From NCBI GenBank assembly GCA_012800135.1, contig JAAZJV010000246.1:1-5899 (forward strand): a DNA stretch of 5,899 nucleotides, in the 5' to 3' direction. Under the pieces are notes generated by a model that worked only from the letters and a program-made list of their open reading frames with translations, did no database searches and was not told the origin of the DNA. Shown one piece after another: positions 1 through 5,582 of this stretch; the first letter of the stretch is position 1; the number at the start of each line of letters is the position of its first letter. The position numbers and the translations under genes are program-made. The stretch is from Clostridiaceae bacterium. Its GTDB lineage: Bacteria > Bacillota > Clostridia > Saccharofermentanales > DTU023.

Positions 1-60
1 CTAAACGGTGATTCTTTATCTTGCTAAACGGTGATTCTCTAAAACGAAAATCACCGTTTG
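1..60. repeat. Direct and inverted TAAACGGTGATT repeats downstream of the importer operon
   Basis: The 15-base sequence CTAAACGGTGATTCT occurs identically at 1-15 and 24-38, a period of 23. An inverted copy, AATCACCGTTT at 49-59, pairs perfectly over 11 bases with AAACGGTGATT at 26-36, leaving a 12-base loop. Read on the operon strand, the two direct copies are alternative 3' arms for the single 5' arm. No U-rich tract follows, so a simple intrinsic terminator is poorly supported, although the hairpin could still protect the operon 3' end. The pattern continues to the window edge, so its extent is unknown. Short repeats spaced about two helical turns apart are typical of transposase-binding ends of some insertion sequences (IS21-type), which is a possible but unproven origin. 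Confidence 0.8.
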
Positions 61-109
61 CATTTCGAGAAAACTACTGGCGATAATCTCTGATCGCATT
101 TTCACGAAA

Positions 110-1072
110 CTACTCTTGTTTCTTCTTGAGCTGATCCAACATGACCGCGATAATGAGTAGCGCTCCGACGAGGATGTCGAGAACGAAAGATTCGATGCCA
201 AGTAATGTTCCGGAGTTGCGCAGCGTCTGCATGATCATCGCACCGAGCATCGTTCCCCAGATCGTTCCTTCTCCACCGTAGAAGCTGGCTCCACCTATGA
301 CGGCAGCTGTAATGGCATCTTGTTCGAATCCTGCACCGGCTGTAGGAATACCGTTTGCCATACGCGACGTCAACAAAATTCCTGCGATCGCCGACAGAAA
401 CGCCGCAAAGATATAGACGCCATATATATTTTTCCGGAGATTGACACCGCTCAATCTCGACGCTTCTCGGTTGCTGCCGATAGCGTAAATATTCCGACCA
501 AAAAGCGTAAATCGCGTTATAAATCCGCCTAACGCAGCGACTAAAAACCATACGATAGCAAGTGACGGTATGCCAAGAATCGTTTTTTGTGCGAAATGCG
601 TAAACCTTTCCGGCAAACCGGCGATCAAACGGGCTCTTGTGATAAGCATGACAAGTCCACGTGTCGAAATCTGTGTTCCTAATGTAGCAATAAAGGCGGG
701 TACATTGCCCTCAAAGATCGCCAGGGCATTGATAAGGCCAACCATTGTTCCGGCGAGTATGCCTACTGCAATCGAAAGGGGAATATTGTTCGTTCGAACG
801 AGCATCAGCGACGTAATGACAGAAGATAAACCTACAACAGCGCCGACCGACAAGTCAATACCCGCCGTTATGATGACAAACGTCATACCGATGGCTACAA
901 CGCCATTGATGGACGTTTGACGAACCAAATTGAAGATGTTGTTGTACGTCAGAAACCCTCCCACGAAAACGGACGATAGCGTGAATATGACAAGAAAAAT
1001 AAAGACGATCGTCAATTGTGCGGGAATGATGATTTTATTCGTTGTGCTGTCACGTTGTAACAATTTTCTCAT
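110..1072 (-). CDS. Sugar-type ABC transporter permease (RbsC/BPD_transp_2 family)
   Basis: This 320-residue integral membrane protein forms the translocation pore of a ribose/galactose-class importer; the family normally works as a homodimer in the cytoplasmic membrane. Hydrophobic segments run throughout, beginning at about residues 15-40 after a short basic N-terminus. Family hallmarks are GIDLSVGA (71-78), the cytoplasmic loop GRNIYAIGSNREAS (about 192-205) that contacts the ATPase, and a glycine-rich GGASFYGGEGTIWGT segment (about 250-264). Length is normal for RbsC-like proteins and the tail is charged (LKKKQE). The ATG overlaps the stop of the ATPase gene as ATGA (1069-1072), and AGGAG at 1080-1084 lies 7 bases upstream, so translational coupling is very likely. 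It is the last gene of the operon in view. The sequence does not reveal the substrate, and ribose should not be assumed. Confidence 0.95.
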   Translation of the reverse strand: MRKLLQRDSTTNKIIIPAQLTIVFIFLVIFTLSSVFVGGFLTYNNIFNLVRQTSINGVVAIGMTFVIITAGIDLSVGAVVGLSSVITSLMLVRTNNIPLSIAVGILAGTMVGLINALAIFEGNVPAFIATLGTQISTRGLVMLITRARLIAGLPERFTHFAQKTILGIPSLAIVWFLVAALGGFITRFTLFGRNIYAIGSNREASRLSGVNLRKNIYGVYIFAAFLSAIAGILLTSRMANGIPTAGAGFEQDAITAAVIGGASFYGGEGTIWGTMLGAMIMQTLRNSGTLLGIESFVLDILVGALLIIAVMLDQLKKKQE

Positions 1073-2607
1073 GTGGTGACTCCTGTGTTCGTTTGTGCTC
1101 TTATCTCTTCTGCCGTCGCAAGACCCGAGGCCATCCTAAGCAACGCCACTTCGCTTAATTCTTCTCTGTCAAGGAAACCCATATTTTTTCCCTCATGGAT
1201 GACCATGACTCGATCCGACACCCCGATGACTTCAGGCAAATATGACGAGATCACAATCAATGATTTACCTTGTGCCGTTAGATCGTAGAGAAGTTTATAG
1301 ATTTCGCGTTTCGTTCCGACGTCTACACCGATTGTCGGCTCATCGAAGATGAGAATATCGGAGTCGATCGCAAGCCATTTGCCTATGACAACTTTTTGTT
1401 GATTTCCACCGCTGAGCTTAGCGATCTGCTGCTGCGGAGAAGGCGTCTTGATGTCAAGTTTCTCGATGAACGTGTCAGTTATTGTTTTTTCGTTGCTCCC
1501 ATCTACGAGACCAAACTTATGATTGAGCTGGAATGATGTCATATTCAAATTCGCACTCACGGTAAGCCCAAGCGCCAGCCCTTCATGCCGCCTGTCTTCA
1601 GGAAGATACGCTAAGCCGTTTTTTATCCCCGCCATCGGAGAAGAGATGACGACATCTTTGCCGTGAATGGAGATGCTTCCTTTGTCAAATTTTTCAGCGC
1701 CGAATAAAGCTTTCATGATGTCACTTCTTCCAGCGCCAACCAATCCGGAAATGCCTAGAATTTCACCTTTGTGAAGTTTAAAAGAAATATCTTTATATTT
1801 GCCCTTCTTGGACAAGTCGTTCACTTCTAAAACAACTTCATCTTGACGGTTCGACACGTGATCAGCGATATACAGATCTTCAAACGTGCGGCCAACCATG
1901 AGGCTAATCATTTCATCTTCTGTAAGTTGATCGGTATCGACGGTACATACTTTTTTGCCGTCTCTTAGTATAGTCGTCCGATCACATATTTCAAAAATCT
2001 CTTCCAATCGATGAGAAATATAGATAACGCTGATTTCGCGTTCTTTCAGATCCCTAATGATATTGAAAAGCCTTTCCGTTTCATCTTCGGTAAGAAGTGC
2101 CGTCGGTTCATCGAAAATGATGATTTTGGCCTCCTCGTAAACAGATTTGGCGATACAGACCATTTCCTGTTGTGCGACGGATAAAGTGCGAACCTGCGCA
2201 TGGACATCAATATTAAGCGATAAGTCATCGATAATATCTTGGGCGCGCTTATAGATCGCTTTCCAGTTGACGATCCGCCCTTTCCGCGGCAGCTTTCCCA
2301 ACAGCAAGTTCTCTGCAACAGTTAAATGACGACATAAATTGACGTCTTGGTAAATCGCTCTAAACCCGATATCAATGGCATCGGAGGGTCTTTGAATATC
2401 AATCTCTTCACCCTCCAAAAATAATTTGCCACGATCATTTTTGTATATGCCCATAATGATTTTGATCAGCGTTGATTTCCCGGCTCCATTTTCGCCAACG
2501 AGACCGTGAACTTCGCCTTTTCGCAAATCAAAATCAACATCATCCAGTGCTTGGACACCGGGGAACGACTTCGATATTCCCTGCAAGTCTAAGAATGCAT
2601 CTGTCAT
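1069..2607 (-). CDS. Sugar-type ABC transporter ATP-binding protein, two fused ATPase domains (RbsA/MglA family)
   Basis: This 512-residue cytoplasmic subunit powers import. The N-terminal domain has Walker A GENGAGKS (38-45, Lys44), Q-loop Gln87, signature LSVAQ (142-146), Walker B IIIFDEP (Asp166, Glu167) and H-loop His199. The C-terminal domain has a degenerate Walker A, GLVGAGRS (288-295, Arg294 in place of Lys), with signature LSGGNQQK (398-405), Walker B ILIFDEPT (418-425) and Ser instead of His in the switch region (ISSYLPEV). One canonical and one degenerate site is usual for RbsA/MglA proteins, so these are not defects. The length is typical. The start at 2607 is supported by AGGTGA at 2617-2622, 9 bases upstream. 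The gene lies 118 bases after the binding protein and overlaps the permease by four bases. Confidence 0.96.
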   Translation of the reverse strand: MTDAFLDLQGISKSFPGVQALDDVDFDLRKGEVHGLVGENGAGKSTLIKIIMGIYKNDRGKLFLEGEEIDIQRPSDAIDIGFRAIYQDVNLCRHLTVAENLLLGKLPRKGRIVNWKAIYKRAQDIIDDLSLNIDVHAQVRTLSVAQQEMVCIAKSVYEEAKIIIFDEPTALLTEDETERLFNIIRDLKEREISVIYISHRLEEIFEICDRTTILRDGKKVCTVDTDQLTEDEMISLMVGRTFEDLYIADHVSNRQDEVVLEVNDLSKKGKYKDISFKLHKGEILGISGLVGAGRSDIMKALFGAEKFDKGSISIHGKDVVISSPMAGIKNGLAYLPEDRRHEGLALGLTVSANLNMTSFQLNHKFGLVDGSNEKTITDTFIEKLDIKTPSPQQQIAKLSGGNQQKVVIGKWLAIDSDILIFDEPTIGVDVGTKREIYKLLYDLTAQGKSLIVISSYLPEVIGVSDRVMVIHEGKNMGFLDREELSEVALLRMASGLATAEEIRAQTNTGVTT

Positions 2608-2634
2608 ACCTAGTCTTCACCTTTCTCGGTTTTA

Positions 2635-2650
2635 TCGCATCGTCATGCGA
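2635..2650 (-). other. Small hairpin just upstream of the ATPase gene
   Basis: TCGCAT (2635-2640) and ATGCGA (2645-2650) pair perfectly around a 4-base loop. CGG/CCG pairs could extend the stem across a bulge. A competing 6-bp stem, GCATCG (2637-2642) with CGATGC (2652-2657), uses the same bases. It lies about 10 bases upstream of the ATPase ribosome site, so it might modulate access to that site, but it is short and could be chance. Confidence 0.35.
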
Positions 2651-2678
2651 CCGATGCACCGATATATGCATTGAAGAT

Positions 2679-2707
2679 GAAGCAGCTGCCGCGAGGGCAG
2701 CCGCTTC
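2679..2707 (-). promoter_or_regulatory. Intercistronic stem-loop between binding protein and ATPase genes
   Basis: On the transcribed strand a 12-bp stem (arms 2696-2707 and 2679-2690) forms around a 5-base loop, with one G-U pair and otherwise full complementarity; most pairs are GC. It begins 19 bases past the binding-protein stop codon. The sequence after it (ATCTTCAATG) is not a U-run, so full termination is unlikely. Similar hairpins after binding-protein genes in importer operons, as in malE-malF, protect the upstream mRNA from 3' exonucleases or cause partial termination. The result is more binding protein than membrane parts. The same role is inferred here. Confidence 0.75.
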
Positions 2708-2725
2708 TCACTTTGTTATTTTGTT

Positions 2726-3730
2726 TTACTTAACGGGAGGATACAAGAGATCCTTCACTTTCTGCTCTTCCATGTTCTCAACGGTTGCCACCAGAGAACC
2801 GGTGTCAACGTATTTCTCAAGTTTCTCACCGTCGAGCGTCTTCAAGGCTGCCTCAACACCCATGTAGCCCATGCCGTAAGGATCCTGTACAACGATGCCC
2901 TTCAAGTGACCTTCTTTCAACGCTTCGATCGCAACATCATCGGCGTCAAAGGCGATCGCGACGATATCGTCTTTCAGGCCTCTCTCCTTGATGATCTGAG
3001 CCAAAGCGTCTCCGCACTGGTTGTTGTCGGCGAAGAAGGCTACCACGTCGGGATAAGCTGTCAACATGTCTTCAGCAATCTGAACGGCTTTCATGATATC
3101 GCCTTCGGAATAGCGCGTATCAACAATTTCCAAATCAGGAGCCAGTTCCTTCAGTTTGTTCTTGAAACCGTCGTTACGTGCGGTCAGTGACTGCACACCG
3201 GCCATCGCGCTGATAACACAAACTTCACCACTCAGGGGCTTATCTAGTTTTTCAAGCTGCCTGACCATCTCTTCTGCTGCACGACCACCGGCGACTTCGT
3301 TATCGGTTGCCAAGAATGTCGTATATTTGTCGGACTCAATGCCGCCGTCGATCAATACGATCGGCATGCCGCCATCAAATGCTTTCTCAATGGCCGGAAC
3401 GGTCGCTTCCTTACTTGTTGATGCGATAACGATAGCATCTGGATTCTTGCTGATAACGTCCTCGAGAATGGTCACTTGCTGATCCAAGTCACCTTCTGTC
3501 GGAGGCCCGAAAGATTTCACTGTTACGCCAAAATCCTCTCCTGCTTTCATCGCACCTGCAATTACCGTCTGCCAGAAATCAGAGTCGATTCCCTTAACGA
3601 TGATAGCGACTTCCCTGTCTACTTTTTCCGGCGTGGTGTCTTTTGTTTCGCCAGATTTGCACGCCACTAATCCGACGAGCAAAGCTGCCATCAAAAGCAA
3701 CGCCAAAAATTTTCCTACTCTAGCTTTCAT
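2726..3730 (-). CDS. Sugar-type ABC transporter substrate-binding lipoprotein (Peripla_BP_4, RbsB-like)
   Basis: This 334-residue extracytoplasmic solute receptor delivers ligand to the adjacent permease. Residues 1-23 are a lipoprotein signal: basic start, hydrophobic core, then lipobox LVAC with Cys24 as the predicted lipidated residue, followed by a polar linker rich in K, T and E. The mature part has the two-lobe type I periplasmic-binding fold: VAIIVKGIDSDFW (41-53), VIASTSKEA (101-109), ATDNEVAGG (141-149), RNDGF (185-189), ADNNQ (234-238), FDADD (261-265) and VVQDP (280-284). Compared from memory with E. coli RbsB, pocket positions equivalent to Phe/Trp 52-53, Asp128, Arg185, Asn236, Asp262 and Gln282 are kept. 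The Arg that follows the Asp in RbsB is Gly129 here. The ligand therefore may not be ribose. AGGAGG at 3737-3742, 6 bases from the ATG, predicts strong translation. Confidence 0.95.
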   Translation of the reverse strand: MKARVGKFLALLLMAALLVGLVACKSGETKDTTPEKVDREVAIIVKGIDSDFWQTVIAGAMKAGEDFGVTVKSFGPPTEGDLDQQVTILEDVISKNPDAIVIASTSKEATVPAIEKAFDGGMPIVLIDGGIESDKYTTFLATDNEVAGGRAAEEMVRQLEKLDKPLSGEVCVISAMAGVQSLTARNDGFKNKLKELAPDLEIVDTRYSEGDIMKAVQIAEDMLTAYPDVVAFFADNNQCGDALAQIIKERGLKDDIVAIAFDADDVAIEALKEGHLKGIVVQDPYGMGYMGVEAALKTLDGEKLEKYVDTGSLVATVENMEEQKVKDLLYPPVK

Positions 3731-3736
3731 GTTTTT

Positions 3737-3769
3737 CCTCCTTGTTGTTTCCTTTAGTTGTTTCCTTTA
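3737..3769 (-). promoter_or_regulatory. Ribosome-binding region of the binding-protein gene with a tandem 13-base repeat
   Basis: The strong site AGGAGG (3737-3742) is preceded on the transcribed strand by two perfect tandem copies of TAAAGGAAACAAC (3757-3769 and 3744-3756). Each copy carries AAGGA, and the true ribosome site region (AAGGAGGAAAAAC) looks like a third, diverged unit. The stretch is purine-rich and predicted to be unstructured. It could act as a ribosome standby region that boosts synthesis of the binding protein, or simply reflect recent slippage duplication. Confidence 0.7.
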
Positions 3770-3784
3770 ATGGATTCTCCATTA
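3768..3784 (-). other. Hairpin spanning the peptidase stop codon
   Basis: TAATGGA (3768-3774) and TCCATTA (3778-3784) pair perfectly over 7 bases with a 3-base loop, and the stem includes the UAA stop of the peptidase gene (3782-3784). There is no U-tract after it, so it is not a conventional terminator. A ribosome terminating at the peptidase stop would melt it, so it may couple or buffer expression of the next gene. Confidence 0.5.
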
Positions 3785-4909
3785 TTTTCCTTTGAGAAGA
3801 TTCTCAAAACTTTCCTTATCTTCCGATGAAAGAGTTATGAGCAACTGAACCAATTGACTCAAGTCCCTTAAATCGGCAACTTCCGTCGCAGCATGTGCAT
3901 ATCGAAGCGGAAAACCGACGTGAGCCGTGATCGTTCCATTTTCTCCGACCATCTGCATAAAGGAGGCGTCCGAAAGAACACCGGCAACCACTTCTTTCTG
4001 GTAGCTGATACCGTTTTCACGGCACAAACGTTCAATGATTCTCCTAAAGGGCGGGTTGGCGATCATACCTCCTGCAGGACCTTTGCCGTACGTATTGTAA
4101 TAAGAAACGGCAGGTCCTTTTCCGAGCGATATCTCATATAGCTGATTAAGATCCGGAGTATCACAGGCCACCGATGCGTCGACGCTCACCACAAAATCAG
4201 GTACCAGTCTCTGTTGAACAGGTAGACTCCCTCTCAAGTTGAATTCCTCTTGAACGGTAAAGGCAAGCGAGACACGTATGCTTGGCTTGTTACGACTTAG
4301 ATATTCGGCAAGATTTAACAAAACAGCACAGGCTGCTCGGTTGTCCAATGTTTTGGACATAACGCGATACTTGCCAAGCTTCTGGAAATTTGGCTTAAAA
4401 GTGACTCTGCTCCCAATATCGATTCCCAAACTGAGGACTTCGTCACGTGATTCTGCGCCGATGTCAATATACAGTTCATGCTTATCCGGAACGACGCGCT
4501 TATCTTGATCAGAAAGGAAATGATGGGCTTTCGTTCCGACGATGCCAGACACGACTGGATAACGACCATCATCCGGCCATATCTCCACGGCCTGCGCCCT
4601 TGCTGTCTCGATGGAGGGACCTCCGGAGCGTTCGATAAAGAGAAAGCCATCATCGGAAACCTTGCGAACAATAAAACCGACCTCATCGGTATGAGCCAGT
4701 ATCAGAAGATGGGGAACATCTGCATCGTTCGCATTAAAAGTAGCGGTTACATTGCCGGAGTAATCCATGTGCGTGTCGTCGGTGTACAATTTCAGGACAT
4801 CTAAAATACGTTTGCTGATGAACTCTTCATATCCGGAAAGTGCGGATACACCGGTCAGCATCTCCAGATCATTCTCAAGATTTCTTCTCTTTGACGGGTC
4901 ACAATTCAT
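3782..4909 (-). CDS. M42 family zinc/cobalt-type metallopeptidase (TET/FrvX/YsdC-like glutamyl or general aminopeptidase)
   Basis: This is a 375-residue cytoplasmic enzyme with the dinuclear-metal exopeptidase fold; family members form dodecameric cages that trim peptides from the N-terminus. All expected ligands are visible: His73 and Asp75 in AHTDEVGF, bridging Asp189 in LDNRAA, catalytic Glu221 and ligand Glu222 in TVQEEFNLRGS, Asp244 in VSVDAS, and His339 in RYAHAATEV. The segment between about residues 81 and 175 fits the inserted oligomerisation domain. A longer frame reaches back to 5077, but the ATG at 4907-4909 has AGGAGA (4916-4921) 6 bases upstream, and the protein then begins at the usual family position. 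It is the first gene of the importer operon, 51 bases before the binding protein. Some M42 genes sit in carbohydrate operons (frv, sgc), so its substrate may be an acylated or amino-sugar compound; this is inference. Confidence 0.93.
   Translation of the reverse strand: MNCDPSKRRNLENDLEMLTGVSALSGYEEFISKRILDVLKLYTDDTHMDYSGNVTATFNANDADVPHLLILAHTDEVGFIVRKVSDDGFLFIERSGGPSIETARAQAVEIWPDDGRYPVVSGIVGTKAHHFLSDQDKRVVPDKHELYIDIGAESRDEVLSLGIDIGSRVTFKPNFQKLGKYRVMSKTLDNRAACAVLLNLAEYLSRNKPSIRVSLAFTVQEEFNLRGSLPVQQRLVPDFVVSVDASVACDTPDLNQLYEISLGKGPAVSYYNTYGKGPAGGMIANPPFRRIIERLCRENGISYQKEVVAGVLSDASFMQMVGENGTITAHVGFPLRYAHAATEVADLRDLSQLVQLLITLSSEDKESFENLLKGK
3791..3808 (-). other. Hairpin inside the 3' end of the peptidase gene
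   Basis: TTTGAGAA (3791-3798) and TTCTCAAA (3801-3808) are perfect 8-base inverted arms only two bases apart, realistically a 7-bp stem with a 4-base loop. It lies within the last codons of the peptidase and directly precedes the stop-codon hairpin. Two hairpins in tandem at a gene junction suggest an RNA processing or stability element, although AT-rich stems of this size can arise by chance. Confidence 0.45.
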
Positions 4910-5075
4910 TACGATTCTCCTACAAAAGAGTTGGCACAAAAGCCGGCTAATAATATGTCTATATTCACCAATGACCACCGCTGTACGATGGTTTGATATT
5001 GATGAATGTTCAAACAGTTCGTCGTATGCAACGCATCTTACCCAAAGTTTCACCCGTGACCCAAAAGACAACTTC

Positions 5076-5290
5076 AACGGAAATCACACGAGCTGAAGGC
5101 CGCCGAATCTCTCCAGACGAGCAATAGTGAGTATCACATGTGCTGCAGGCAATCGGCTCTTTCCAAACAAACCCCGGTTGGAATCCCATGTACTACTAAA
5201 TTGGCATAAGGATGCATATTTGATCCTAAGACCACTGTGAAAATCACAATACTGCAGGCCACCGATTTGCTCCACACGATCCTCAGTTCG
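5076..5290. repeat. Array of diverged ~45-base repeats, period 50-60
   Basis: Three clear copies start at about 5076, 5126 and 5236. They share, on the plus strand, ATCACA, then CTGCAGGC or a near match, then CG, then CTCCA-ACGA or a close variant. Over a 30-base core, the first and third copies agree at about 23 positions by eye, and the first and second at about 20. A decayed fourth copy at about 5176 keeps ATCCCATGTACTAC, which matches the second copy's ATCACATGTGCTGC with three changes. Starts are thus spaced 50, 50 and 60. Divergence is far too high and the spacing too short for a CRISPR array. Read on the minus strand, two copies give similar short peptides in different frames (IGGLQYCDFHSG and PIACSTCDTHYC), so a decayed coding origin is possible but unproven. 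Confidence 0.7.
5236..5248. promoter_or_regulatory. Palindrome TGTGAAAATCACA, candidate operator
   Basis: TGTGA and TCACA are perfect inverted arms around AAA. It lies about 130 bases downstream of the predicted transcription start. The equivalent position in the neighbouring repeat (5126-5138) is AGTGAGTATCACA, one arm base different. The arms match the CRP half-sites, but the spacing is 3 instead of 6, so it is not a CRP site. It could be a repressor roadblock site or just the most symmetric part of the repeat. Confidence 0.4.
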
Positions 5291-5293
5291 ATA

Positions 5294-5316
5294 ACAAAAG
5301 GCACGACCGCTTTTGC
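5294..5316 (-). other. Weak stem-loop in the leader
   Basis: ACAAAAG (5294-5300) and CTTTTGC (5310-5316) pair over 6 bases plus a wobble, with a 9-base loop, and GAT/ATC pairs could extend it across a bulge. On the operon strand the following bases (TTATCG) are not a U-run, so a terminator is unlikely. It may be a leader structure or chance. Confidence 0.3.
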
Positions 5317-5382
5317 CGATCTAGAAGATGACTCATTTGGTAAACTGCCTTAACTAAACAATGTTATGGAACTTTCTAGTAC

Positions 5383-5412
5383 AATATAGCACATGTTGGA
5401 TCAATACGTCAA
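5383..5412 (-). promoter_or_regulatory. Predicted sigma-A type promoter of the peptidase-importer operon
   Basis: On the minus strand, TTGACG (5407-5412) and TATATT (5383-5388) each match the -35 and -10 consensus at five of six positions. They are separated by 18 bases. It is the best pair I found between the upstream terminator and the peptidase gene, and it is correctly oriented. Transcription would begin near 5376. Nothing comparable was found closer to the peptidase start. Confidence 0.6.
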
Positions 5413-5503
5413 CGACTCGCTTCTCACATGCAACCTCATTTAATGTAGTATTGTTTCTAGCGTATGCCAGTCATTGAACATCAGAAAACAATGAGCGACT
5501 CGC
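5413..5503. repeat. Duplicated CGACTCGC motif and a spaced inverted repeat upstream of the promoter
   Basis: CGACTCGC occurs at 5413-5420, touching the -35 element, and at 5496-5503; some similarity continues rightwards (ATG, AC, CAT, TAA in the same order). Between them, TCATTG (5471-5476) and CAATGA (5489-5494) are inverted with a 12-base gap. Their position just upstream of the promoter would suit an activator or repressor, but the motifs are short and unassigned. Confidence 0.3.
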
Positions 5504-5535
5504 GCATCTATGTTACAACATCTAATAAAGCACGA

Positions 5536-5555
5536 GGGCTCACCGCAGTGAGCCC
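5536..5555 (-). terminator. GC-rich terminator-like hairpin after the TudS-like gene
   Basis: GGGCTCAC (5536-5543) and GTGAGCCC (5548-5555) form a perfect 8-bp stem with a 4-base loop, 27 bases past the stop codon of the upstream gene. On the transcribed strand the tail is TCGTGCTTTATTAG, so the U-tract is weak and begins several bases late. The position between a gene end and the next promoter makes termination the likeliest role. Confidence 0.65.
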
Positions 5556-5582
5556 CCTTTGAACGAATGACGGTTAATTGGT

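Larger units (their letters stand above)
4910..5376 (-). other. Long leader region upstream of the peptidase-importer operon, no convincing gene
   Basis: About 465 bases separate the predicted transcription start (near 5376) from the peptidase ATG. No frame here has a good ribosome site or a recognisable product. The region holds repeat copies between 5076 and 5290, a short palindrome at 5236-5248 and a weak stem-loop at 5294-5316. AGGAGA at 4916-4921 is the ribosome site that fixes the peptidase start. I do not recognise a known riboswitch or T-box: no T-box-like specifier and antiterminator layout, and no terminator with a U-run before the gene. Confidence 0.6.

Noticed and set aside
60..114. 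Imperfect direct repeat GCATTT..AAACTACT at 60-78 and 96-114
   Set aside because: About 15 of 19 positions match, but one copy runs into the permease stop codon and the motif is AT-rich; too weak to call.
16..201. Small minus-strand frame running past the permease stop
   Set aside because: Most of it overlaps the permease in another frame and it ends within the repeats; no ribosome site or recognisable product.
2472..2867. 131-residue plus-strand frame
   Set aside because: It is antisense across the ATPase start, the hairpin and the binding-protein end, all of which are well supported on the minus strand.
4910..5077. N-terminal extension of the peptidase to an ATG at 5075-5077
   Set aside because: The added 56 residues look nothing like an M42 N-terminus, no ribosome site precedes that ATG, and the ATG at 4907-4909 has a well-spaced AGGAGA.
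5010..5189. 59-residue cysteine-containing minus-strand frame (starts MGFQPG, contains CSTCDTHYC)
   Set aside because: The bases before its ATG lack a ribosome site, it overlaps the repeats, and no family is recognisable; the Cys/His cluster may be chance.
5084..5275. 63-residue minus-strand frame within the repeat array
   Set aside because: No supporting ribosome site was found and composition looks non-coding; its peptide similarity to other repeat copies follows from the DNA repeats. Kept only as a clue in the repeat finding.
5076..5290. CRISPR array
   Set aside because: Copies differ at about a quarter to a third of positions, spacing between cores is short and irregular, and no cas gene is present.
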